A DNA stretch of 64,000 nt, taken from NCBI RefSeq assembly GCF_038433135.1, contig NZ_JBCDMV010000020.1, forward strand, positions 62,001 through 126,000, written 5' to 3'. This DNA is from Luteococcus sp038433135. Its GTDB lineage: Bacteria > Actinomycetota > Actinomycetes > Propionibacteriales > Propionibacteriaceae. The position numbers were made by a program, and so were the translations under genes. Positions 35,201 to 47,200 of this stretch are shown here, piece by piece; positions within the stretch are counted from its first letter, which is position 1; each line of letters starts with the position of its first letter. Below the pieces are notes generated by a model that had not been told where the DNA came from, searched no databases, and was given only the letters and a program-made list of their open reading frames with translations.

Positions 35201-38200
35201 GTGCCGGTGCCGTCGCCATTGCTGTCCACCAGGCTGCCGTCCTTGGTCAGGGTGGCGGCCGGGCTGGGCGTGACCGGGGTCACGACGCTGGCCACGGGAG
35301 TCGGGATTTCGACGCCCAGCGGGTCACTGGCCTTGATGTAGGCGCCATTGGTGACGGTGCCCACCTCGGCGTCCTGCTGCCAGACGGGGTAGCTGGCGTG
35401 GCAGACATTGCTCTCCTGCGGTGCCAGCACGACGGGCAGCGCCTTGTCACAGGTCGGCGTGGACAGGCCCACCAGCTGGTCGGTCAGGGAGCTGATGGTG
35501 GCACTGACCTGGCCATTGTTGGTCATGGTGAAGGTGTAGGTGAGCACCTCGCCGGGCTTCACCACCGGCTTGTCCGCGGTCTTGGTGAAGCTGACGCCGC
35601 TGGCCGGCTTGGCCGGGATGTCCACCTTGTCCTTGCCCGTGAGCGGCTTGTCGCCCGGGTCGTTGCCATTGACCACCACGGCATTGCTCAAGCTGCCGCG
35701 GTCAATGTCGGCCTGGGTGGTGACGTAGTCGGCGGTGCAGACGGCCTGCTGCTGGGGCGCCAGGCTGGCACCGGTCAGCGTCACCGTGGCCCCGTTCACC
35801 GTCACCGGCACCACGGTGCCGTCGATGGTGCAGGCGTGGTTGGTCAGGCCGACCAGCGGGTCGGTCAGGCTCAGGTTGCGGGCCGTGACATTGCCGCCAT
35901 TGCTCAGGGTGAAGGTGTAGCGAACCGGCTGGCCGGCCGCCGTGATGGTCTGCACGGAGCTGGTCTTGGCCACCGTCAGGCCCGGCTTCTGGGTACCCAG
36001 CAGGCGCTTGTCCGCGCGCAGCGGGGTGATCGCCTTGCCGCCCAGGTTGGCATTGAGGGTGGCGACGTTGTACAGCTCGCCGCGGTCGATGTCGGCCTGG
36101 GTGACCGTGTAACTGGCCGTGCACACCCGCTTCTGCCCGGGGGCCAGGGTGAGCGGAACCCCGTTCTCGGGCATGGGGTGGGAGACACCGTCATCATCCA
36201 GACAGGTGATCGGGCCCAGTCCGGCCAGTTCGTCGCTGAGCACCACGTCGGCGGTGCTCTGGTTGCCCACATTGCCGATCTCGAAGGTGTACTTGACCAC
36301 CTGTCCGGGCGCCGTGATCTCGGTGGCGTCGGCGTTCTTGGTCAGCGACATGGTGGTGTCCGACGGCACGGTGTGGATGATCTCGTCGTCGGTCACCGGA
36401 GCCAGCGGCTTGTCCTTCGGGTCGAGGCCGTTCATGGTGGCGGTGTTGGTGACCGAACCGGCGTCCAGGTCCGCCTGGGTGACGGAGTAGTAGGCGCGGC
36501 AGACCAGCTTCTCGCCCGGCGGCAGCGTGGCGGGCATCCGCGGGTAGCAGTCCATCGGCTCCAGGTTGGGCAGCGGATCGCTGATGGTCACATCATGCAG
36601 GGTGACGGTGCCGTTGTTGGTGCCGATGAAGGTGTAGAGCACCCGCTCGCCCGCGGTGGTGACCAGCGTGTGGTCCGCCGTCTTGGCCAGCCCAAAGGCC
36701 GGCTTCTGGGTGACGCCGACCGTGGTGGAACCCTCCCCGGGCTTGACGGCCGAGCCGGTCGGGTCGAGACCGGCCACCGTGGCGGTGTTGGGGATGCTGC
36801 CGCGGTCCAGGTCGATCTGGGCCGGGGTGAAGGTGGCGGTGCAGGTCATGGACTCCTGCGGAGCCAGCTCCGTCTTCGGGCACTGGATCGGGGTCATGCC
36901 CTGGCCGGTCTTCGGGTCGGAGACCACCACGTCGTGGATGGTGACGTTGCCGGTGTTCTTGGCGACGAAGGTGTAGGTGATCACATCGGTCAGCGTCGTG
37001 ACGTTCTGCTTGTCGGCCTGCTTGGCCAGGCTCAGACCGGGCTTGTTCTCGCCGGTGATCGTGGCATCGGCGGTGTCGGTCAGGTTGTCGGCCGGATCGG
37101 CCGGGTTGCCGCCGACATTCTCGGCGTGCACCGTCGCGGTGTTCGGCACGCTGCCCGCATCCAGGTCCGCCTGGGTGATGGCGCGGGTGGCCGTGCAGGT
37201 CTGCTGCTGGCCCGGGTCCAGGGTGGCCCCCGCCGCCGGCGTGCAGCTCAGCGCGGAGAGCCCGTCGATCGGGTCGGTGACGGTCACGCCCTGCACCGAC
37301 GTGTTGCCGGAGTTGGTGGTGGTGAAGGTGTAGGTGATCTCCTGTCCCACGGTGGAGTAGATGGCGGGACTGGCGCTCTTGACCAGGTCAACCTGGGAAT
37401 TGCGCAGCGCGGGCACCGTCTTGCTGCCCTGGGCCGGTGGGATCGGCTTGTTGGCCGGGTCCAGACCGGTGGCGGTGGCCACGTTGAGCACCTGACCGCG
37501 GTTGATGTCGTCCTGGGTGACGGTGTAGTTCACGGTGCAGTTCATGCTGGCACCGGGCGCCAGGGCCACGGGGGCCTTCAGGTCACAGCCGGTGAGCGTG
37601 GTGTTCGGGTCGTCCACCTGTACGTCGTGCGCGGAGACGGTGCCGGAATTGGTGACCACGATGGTGAACTGCAGAACCTCACCGGCCTTGACCACCTGGG
37701 AGCTCTTGGAGTCCTTGACCAGGGTCAGTGCGGGGGTGCCGACTGCCACGATGTGATTGGTGTCACTGATCGGGCCCACGGTGTTGCCCTGCGGGTCGCG
37801 AGCCTGGATCGTGGCGGTGTTGTCCAGGTACCCCCGGTCCAGATCCTCCTGGGTGACCACGTAGTCGGCCTTGCAGTGCGCGACGCCACCGGGCTCCAGC
37901 CCATATGCGTCACAGGTGATCCCGGACAGCCCGGGCAGCTCGTCGACGATCTGGCCGCCGGAGACGGTCAACTCACCGGTGTTGGTGATGTCGAAGAAGT
38001 AGTCCACCTTCTGGCCAACCGTGGTGACCTGGGTCACCGAGGCGTGCTTGTCCAAGGCGATCGATGCGGTGTGCGTGCTCTCCGTATGGGCAGAGGCCAC
38101 CTCCGTGGGGAAGGCATGTCCATCCTCCTCCTTGGCATTGAGCGTGGCGGTGTTGTTGACCACGCCACGGTCGACGTCGGACTGCTTGATCGTGTAGGTG

Positions 38201-41200
38201 GCCTTGCAGGTGGCGCCCATGCCGGGCTTCATGGCCACGTTGAAGTTCTGCGGGACATCGATGTTGGTGCCGTCCACCGTGCAGGTGATGGCGGACAGGT
38301 CGGCCATGGTGTCCACGGCATTGATGTAGTAGGCCTCGATGTTGCCCACATTCTGCACGTGGAAGGTGTAGTTCAAGGTGTCCCCGACTCCCCAGTTGGC
38401 GGGCGCCTGGACGGACTTGGTGAACTCCAGCTTCGGGTTGTACACGGCCGGGACGTTGACCGACCCCTCCCTCGACTCGACATTGCCCTGGGGGTCGGTT
38501 CCGGTGACGGTGGCGACATTGGTGATGCCGGTCTGCATCAGGTCGGTGTGGGTCACGGTGTAGCTGCCCGTGCAGGTCATGGTCTGCTGCGGCGCCAGGG
38601 TGGATCCCATGACCGGGGTACAGGTCAGCGGCCCGTCCAGCGGGAGGGAATCGGCCACCTGGACATTGGTGAAGGAGACATTGCCGGTGTTCTTGGCGGT
38701 GATGGTGAAGGGCACCTTTTCACCCGCCTGGCGGATCAGCGTCGTGGCGGAGGTCTTGGCCACCTGCAGGCCGGTCCGGTTCTCGGTGATGACCGTGGTG
38801 CTGGCCGGGTTGGAGGTGATCGCCGCGCCCGACGGGGCGCTGGCGGTGGCCAGGGCGTTGTTGATGATGCTGCCCTTGTCCATGTCGGCCTGGACAGTGG
38901 TGTAGCCCGCCTGGCACGTGATGCCCTCACCTGGCGCCAGCTCGGCCGGCAGGGTGACGACGGAGCCGTCGGCCCGGGTGCAGCTCAGCGCGCCCAAGTT
39001 GGGCAGTTGGTCGGCGATGGTGGCGCCCTTGGCGGTGACATTGCCGTCATTGCGCAGGCTCAGCGTGTAGACCACCGGCTCGCCAGCCGCGGAGACCGTT
39101 GTGTGGTCGGCGGTCTTGGCCAGGGTCAGCTTGGGAGCCGCCGCGGCCGTGACGGTGGCGGGCGCCTTCAGCTCCCTGTGGTCGTAGGCGTCACTGGTGG
39201 CCTCGTAGCCGTCCAGCAGTGCGGTGTTCTGGATGGTGCCGCGGTCCAGGTCGGCCTGCGTCACGGTGTAGTTGGCGGTGCAGGTGAAGGTCTGTCCGGG
39301 CCGCAGGGAACTGTCGGCCTCGAAGTCACAGTTGAGCGCCGACAGGCCGGGCAGGCTCTCGTCGGTGATGTTGGCACCATAGAGGGTCTTGGTTCCGGTG
39401 TTCTTGCCCACCATGGTGTAGGTGACCTGCTGGCCCACCTGGTTGACCGTGGTGACCGACGGGGTCTTGGTGAAGCCCAGCGTCAGCGTTCCCTGTTCGG
39501 TGGGAATCTCCGCCACCTCGGAGGTGGCCTGCACCGGGTTGCCGTTCGGGTCGGCGCCGCTGACGGCGGCCCGGTTGTCCAGCACGCCGAAGTCGATGGC
39601 GTCCTGGTCGGTGATCCGGATGGCCTTGCAGGTCATGCTCTGCTGCGGCGCGAGGCTGGCACCCTGGGCGGGCAGACAGGTCAACGTCACACCCGGGTAG
39701 AGGAAGTCATCCTCGGTCACCGTGACATCGGTGATGGTGGTGGAGCCGGTGTTGGTGGCAACAATCTTGAACTCACCGGGGTCACCCAGCTTCAGCGGCC
39801 CTGGGCTGACGGCGGTCTTGGTGATGGCCAGACCATGGGTCTGGGTCACCGGTACCTCGTCGGAGGCCTTGCCGGGGGTCACCGGGTCCCCACCAAGGGT
39901 GTCGACGCCGGTGACGGTGGCGGTGTTGAGGATGCGGCCTGCGTCGACGTCGGCCTGGGTGGCGGTGTACTTGCCGGAGCAGGTGGTGCTGTCGCCCACC
40001 GCCAGGCGGGTGGCCTGGCAGGTGATCGGGCTGGCGCCCAGCAGCGGGTCGTCGACGGCGATCTGGTCCACCGCCACATTGCCGCTGTTGGTGACGGTGA
40101 AGGTGTAGGTCACCGGGTCACCGGCTTTGGTCACGGAGGCCACGTCATGGGTCTTGGCGAGCGCCAGCGACGGGCGGTGCACCGGGATCACGGTGGCAGT
40201 GCTCTGGGAGGTCACCGGCCCGCCCTTGGGGCCGGGGCTGGTGCCGGTGGCCGTGGCGGTGTTGACGATGGTGTCCTGGTTCATCTCCGGCTCGGTCACC
40301 TGGCGGCTGGCGGTGCAGTGCATCTCGGCGGCCGGTGCCAGGCTGCCACCCAGCGGCAGGTCGCAGTCGAGGGGCGACATCCCCGGCAGCGGATCGGTGA
40401 GCTGGATGTTGTTCAGGCTGGTGGTGCCGGTGTTGGTGATGGTGAAGGTGTAGGAGACGGTGTCACCGGCGGTCGCGACGCGGGTCGGCGTGGCGCTCTT
40501 GACCAGCTTGATCCCGGCGCCCTGGATGGCCTCGACGACCACCTCATTGGACGGTTCCGCGGGCAGTGCTCCGCCCGGGCCGGCGGCATTGACGACGGCG
40601 GTGTTCACCACGCTGCCGGCATCCAGGTCGGCCTGGGTGGTGGTGTGGGTGGCGGTGCAGATCTTCTGCCCACCGGGCTCGACCCCGGCGGTGCTGGAGC
40701 CGCTGACCTGGGCGCCATTGGCGTCGAGCACGGAGCAGTTGTAACTGCCCGCATCCACCTTCGGGTCCTCGATCATGACATTGTTCAGGGTGACATTGCC
40801 GGTGTTCTTCATGGTCAGCGTGTAGGTGATCACGTCACCCACGGCGGCCACGGTGGTCCGGTCGGCGCGCTTGGCCAGGGTCATGTCCGGCGTCTGGGTG
40901 GCGGTGACCACCGCGTCGTCGGAGTCGTTGACGAAGATCCCGCCGTCCGCGTCGACTGCGGTGACGGTGGCGGTGTTGGTGATCTTGCCCAGGTCCACGC
41001 CGGTCTGCAGCGCGGTGCGCGTGGCGGTGCAGGTGATCTTCTGACCCACCTCCAGCTCGGCGGTGGCCAGGTCCCGGTCACAGGTGAAGGTCCCCATCCG
41101 TGGCAGTGGATCGGTCAGGGTGATGCCCTTCAGCATCACATTGCCGGTGTTGGTGATCACGAAGGTGTAGGTGAACTCCTGCTCAGGCCCGGTGAAGGTG

Positions 41201-44200
41201 TCGGGGCTGACCGTCTTGTCCAGCGTGATGGCCGGTTCGTGCTTCACGGTGACCTGGGCGTCGGCGCTGCCGGTGGCCTGCTTGTTGTTCACGTCGTGCG
41301 CGGTCACGTCGACGTGGTTCGCGACGCCGACGGGAGGTGTGGCCGCCGCATTGGCCTGGTCGATGTCGTCCTGGGTGACCACATAGCTGGCCTGGCAGGT
41401 CAGTTCCTTGCCCGGGGCCAGGGTGTAGGGCGCGCTGGCTCCGGGGCAGGTGATCGCCGACAGGTTCGGCTTCTGGTCCACAAGCGTGACGTCGTACAGG
41501 GTGGCGTTGCCGGTGTTGCGCACCACGAACTCCCACGTGATCGTCTGCCCGGCGGCATTGACGGTGCTGGGTGTGCCGGTCTTGGTGACGGTGAGCGTGG
41601 GGTCCAGCTGGGCGGTGGAGATGGCCGGGTCCGAGGGATCCTCGACGGTGGCGCCATTGGGATCCTTGCCGGAGGCGGTGGCCACATTGTTGATGCTGCC
41701 GGCGTCCAGGTCCGCCTGGGTGACGGTGTGCTTCACGGTGCAGTGCATCACAGCGCCCGACGTCAAGGTGGAACCCAGCGCCGGATCACAGACCGTTCCC
41801 TCAACGGGGATGGATTCGGCCAGTTGCACATTGCTGACCGAGGTGTTGCCGGTGTTGGTGACCCCGATGGTGTACGTCAGCACCTCACCGACGGTCGCAT
41901 AGGTCTGCCGGTCCACGGTCTTGGTGGTGGTCAGCTGGGCGCGCTGCGTGGCGCGCACGGTGGCCTGGGCGGTGACCGGCTTGTCCAGCTCCCCCGCGGT
42001 GACCGAGGCGGTATTGGTCACCTGACCGGAGTCGAGGTCGCCCTGGGTGGCCAACCGGGTTGCAGTGCAGGTCTTGATCTCACCGGGCGCCAGGGAAATC
42101 GGCCCGGAGCCGGGCCGGGTGCTGCCGTCGACCTCGGTGATGGTGCAGTGCAGCGGCAGGCTGAGTCCAGGCAACTTGTCCTCGATGAAGACCTGGCTGA
42201 GGGTGGTGTTGCCGCTGTTGGTGGCCACCATGGTGTAGGTCACCAGCTGGCCCACCGCATCGACGGTGGTCGGATCGGCCGACTTGGCCAGGGTGATGGC
42301 GGGACTCTTGACGGCGGTGGCCTCGGCGGTGTCCTGGTCACGCACCGGCGTCCCCGCCGTGTCGGTTGCGGTGGCGGTGGCGGTGTTCGGAACCCGGCCG
42401 TAGTCAAGGTCGTTCTGGGTGACGACATAGCTGCCGGTACAGGTGGCGACCGCGTTCGGCTCCAGCTCATAGGCGTCGCAGGTGACATTCTTCAACAGCG
42501 GGTCGGTGAGCTGGCCGGCAATCACCTTCACATTGCCGGTGTTGGTGACCCGGATCGTGTAGTCCAACGTCTCCCCGACCTTCGAGAAGGTGGCGTCATT
42601 GGTGGCCTTGTTGACCACCGTCTTGTCCAGCTCGATCTCAGGGACCAAGTTGATCTGCACGACGGTCCTGTCGGAAGCGTTGACCACGGTGCCGGCGACG
42701 TCGGTGGCCGTCACCGTGGCGGTGTTCTCCAGCCCCTTGCCGTCGGCGGGACGGGCGTCGTCGATGTCATCCTGGGTGAGGGTGTGGCTGGCGGTGCACT
42801 GCGTGGTGGCACCGGCGGCCAGCGTGGTCTGCGGACAGGTCACCATGAGGGTGGCGCCGCCCCCCAGGCTGGTGAACTGGTCCGTGATTGCGAGCCCGTT
42901 GAGGGCGACGTTTCCGGTGTTTGTGACGTCGAAGGTGTAGTTGATCACCGTGCCCACCGTGTCGGCCGACTTCGGGTTGGCATTCTTCACGACGTTGATG
43001 GCCGGGGCCAGCTTGGCTGTGGAGATGGCCTCATTGCTCGGCTGGCTCAGAGCGCCCTGGCTGGTGGTGCCGGTGGCGGTGGCCACGTTGGTGATCCTCT
43101 GCGCGTCGAGATCTGCCTGGCTGACCGTCTTGCTGATGGTGCAGTTCATGGTCTGGCCGCTGGCCAGGGTGGAGCCGATGCCGGGCGAGCAGTTCAGCGC
43201 ACCCATCCCCTCGGTGAGCGACTCGGACAACTGCACATTGGCCACGCTCAAGTTGCCGGTGTTCTTGACCATGATGGAGTAGTTGAGCGTCTGGCCAACG
43301 GTGGCGTACTCGGCCTGGTCGACATCCTTGGTGACCTCCAGCTTGGGATCTCCCGTCGCCGTGAGCGTCCACGTCCCAGTACCCGTGGGCCCGGGCTTGC
43401 CGTCCGCAGTCACCGTGCTGACCGTCGCGGTGTTGTTCAGTGACCCGGCATCCAGGTCGGCCTGGGTGACCACCAGCTGCGCGGTGCAGACGCGGGACTC
43501 GCCCGGTGCCACATTGCTGGCGGGCGGGCAGTTGACCGCGGTCAGGCGGCTGTTGCCGGCGGCATCGGTCAGACCGTCGGTCAGCTTCCAGCCGTAGAGG
43601 GTGACATTGCCGGTGTTGGTGCCGGTGAAGGTGTAGGTGACCACCTCACCAACCGTCGTGATGTTCTGCTTGTCGGCGGTCTTGGCGAAGGTGATCGCCG
43701 GCTTGGGTGCGGTGGTCACGGTGGCGGTGGCCTGGGCCATGGCCTGCTCGCCGTCCAGATCCTGACCGGTGATCACTGCGCGGTTGGTGATCTGGCCGCC
43801 GTCCAGCTGCCCCTGGCTCACGGTCAGGGTGGCGGTGCAAGTCATCTCCTCATTCGGCTGCAACGCCGTCTTCGGGCAACTGGGCGCGCTGATTCCGGGC
43901 ATGGCGTCGGTCAGCGCCAGGCTGTTCAGCGCCACATTGCCGGTGTTCTTGACCAGGAAGGTGTAGTCCACCAGGTCCCCCGCGGTGTCCACCGCTCCGT
44001 CGCGCACGCTCGCGGTCTTGGTGAGGGTCATCGACGGGGCGTGGTTGGCCAGCACCTGGGCGGAGGCCTCGGAGCTGAGGTTCTTGGTGACGCCGCCATT
44101 GATGGTGGTGCCGGTGGCCGTGGCGGTGTTGGGGAAGCCCTTGTTGTCGATGTCGGCCTGGGTGGCGGTGTAGGTGGCCGTGCAGGTCAACTGGCTGGGC

Positions 44201-47200
44201 CGGGTGGCATCGGGGGAACCCGCCAGGATGGCGGCCGGGCAGCTGATGGTGCCGCCGGAGTTGGTGATCAGCGGGTCGCTCACCGTCAGGCCGTTGATCT
44301 GGCCGGTGCCCAGGTTGGTGACGATGAAGCTGTAGGTGACCACGTCGCCAGCCTTGCTCACCGTTCGGGGCTCGGGGATCTTCTCCAGCATCATGCCGTC
44401 CTGGCCGAAGTAGACGACGGTCAACACGGCCGCGGCACTGGCATCGTGCACCACGCCCTGGTTGTCGGTGCCGTGCCCGACGGCCTCATTGGTGATGGAC
44501 CCGGCATCGATGTCGGCCTGGGTGACGGTGTAGGAGCCGGAACAGGTCATGGTCTGTTTCGGCTGCAGGGTGGAGCCCATCGCCGGCGAGCACTGGAAGC
44601 TCGCGGCGGCCAGCTTCTTGTCACTGATGGCCACATTGTTCAGCTCGACATTGCCGGAGTTGGTGGCCTGGATGGTGTAGTTGATCACCTGGCCGACGCG
44701 GGAGTAGCGCTGCGCATCGGCGGTCTTGACCATGTCGAAATCGGGTTTGGGGTGCAGGTAGACCGTGGTCGGACCGGCCGGTTGACCGTCGGCCGGGCTG
44801 GAGTTCAGCGTGGGCAGCTTGGTGCCATCGGGGGTGACGGCGTTCACATAGGCCTGATTGGGCCAGTCGATGCCGGACGTGGCGTCATTCGGGTCCGGCA
44901 CCTCGAAGTCCTGCTGGGTGAAGGTCTTGGCGCCGTGGCAGACCTTCTGCTGGCCGGGCAACAGGTCGATCGCGCCGGGGGCGTCGGTGGCACGGCTGCC
45001 ATCGGCGTTGAGCACATAGCAGTCGAAGAGCATGTTGGTGGACGGGTTGGCCACCTTGGGGTCGGACATGAAGACGTTCTTCAACGTCACGTTGCCGGTA
45101 TTGGTGACGGTCAGGGTGTACGTCACCGTGTCACCAATGATGTTGACCTGGTCGTGGTCGGCAGTCTTGACGAAGGTCCAGGACGGCTTCGGGTCGGTGG
45201 TCACGGTGGCCTGGCCCTGCGCGGGCGGCACCGTGGCGCCGCTGGCGGTCGTGCCGGTGGCGGTGGCGACGTTGGTGAAACTGGGCTGGTCAACCTGGGC
45301 CTGGGTCACATTCCAGCCGCGGGTGCAGGTGGTGGACGCGCCCGGCGCCAGGGAGGTGACCGGGCAGTCCACCGTGGTGGGGGTGAACATCGGGTCGTTG
45401 ACCACCAGGTCATTGATGGTGACATTGCCGGTATTGGTCACCAGGAAGCTGTAGGTCACCGGGTCACCAGCCTTGGCCACCTGGGTGGGCGTGGCCGACT
45501 TGGCCAGGGTCAGGGTGGGGGTCTGGTTGGTGCGCAGCACCGCGGAGGCGGTGTTGGTGACCGCAGTTCCGGCCGGGTCGGTGCCGGTCACCGAGGCGGT
45601 GTTGGTCACCTGGCCGGAGTTGATCTGGTCCTGGGTGAGGGTCATGGTGGCCGTGCAAGTGGTGTCCTTGCCCGGAGCCAAGGTGGTCACGGGGCAGGTC
45701 ACGGCGGACAGGCCGGCCAGCGGGTCGGTGACCGCGATGTCGCTCAGCGTCACGTTGCCGGTATTGGTCACGACGAGGTTGAAGGTGGCCACGTCACCCG
45801 CCTTGGCGACGGGGTTCGGCGTGGCCGACTTCGCCAAGGCGATGGCCGGCTTCAGTTGCACGTCCACGGTCTTGGTGTCGGTGGCGCTCAACTGCTTGCC
45901 CGCGCCCGTGGCGGTACCGGTGGCCACGTTGACGATCTTCCGCGCATCCAGATCGGCCTGGGTGGCGGCGTAGGTGCCGGTGCAGGTCATCGAGGTCCGG
46001 GGCTGCAGGGTGGACCCCAGGCCGGGGGTGCAGGACAGGTTGGCCGTCGGGATCTTCGGGTCATTGATCCGGGCATTGGTCAGCTCCACATTGCCCGTGT
46101 TGGTGAGCACGAAGGTGTAGCCGACCTGCTGGCCCACCGTGGAGACCGTCGGCGAGTCGGAGGTCTTCCGGAAGGTCATGGCGGGCTGGGCGTCGGCCGT
46201 CACGACGGCACTGTCGCTCAGTTGGCCCATCGGACTGCCGTCCGGCTTCTTGCCGTTGACCTGGGCGACGTTGGTGATGGATCCGGCATTCAGGTCCGCC
46301 TGGGTGACCGAGACGGTCGCCAGGCACTCCTTGTACTCCCCCGGCGCCAGCGCGACGGCACCGGAGCCGGGGCGCAGCAGCGTGCCGGAGCTGCTGTAGA
46401 TGTTGCAGTTCAGGGCGCCCACCCGGTTGCGGATCTCCGGATCGGTGATCAGCACGCCACCGACGGTGACATTGCCGGTATTGGTGACGCGCAGGGTGTA
46501 GGTGACCTCGTCGCCCACCTGGCCGTAGGTCAGCGGGCTGGCAGTCTTGCTGAATGTGCCCTTGGCCGTCTGGGTGGCGGGGACGGTGACGGTGCCGGTG
46601 GCCGGCGGGACGGTAGCCTTGCTTTCAGTGGTTCCGGTGACTGTGGCGGCATTGGTGACCCCACCATTGTCCAGGTCCGCCTGCACGGTGGTGTAGTTCG
46701 CGGTGCAGTCGGTGCTGGCGCCGGGCGCCAGGGTGCTGACGGGGCAGGTGGGCGCGGAGATCCCCCGGAGCGCGTCGGTGACGGTCAGGTCATTGATGGT
46801 GACATTGCCGTTGTTGGTGACCCGGAAGGTGTAGGTGATCGGCTGGCCCACGGCATCGATGCCGGTGCGGCTGGCGGTCTTCACCATGGCCAGCTTCGGG
46901 GCCTGCGTGACGGTCACGGTGGCGTTCGCGGAGCCACTGATTTGCTTGCCCGTCGGGTCGACGCCGGTGACGGTGGCGGAGTTCGGGATGTTCCCGCGGT
47001 TCACGTCCGCCTGCGTGGCGGTGTAGCTGGCGGTGCAGGTGGTCTCGGCACCGGGCGCCAGGGTGGTGGCGTCACAGGTGATGGCACTCAGCCCGGGCAG
47101 GTCTGTGTCGGTGACGCTGATCTGCTTGAGGGTGGAGTTGCCGGTATTGGTGGCGACGAAGGTGTAGGTGATCTTCGAGCCCGCGGCGGTGATGCGGGCC

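Noticed and set aside
30310..43443. A 4,377-codon open frame on the plus strand, antisense to the giant gene
   Set aside because: It has no start signal and a low-complexity Gly/Val/Asp/His composition, and it lies exactly within the repeated part of the opposite gene. In high-GC repeats the codon-position bias removes stop codons from one antisense frame. The minus strand has signal peptide, modules and sorting signal.
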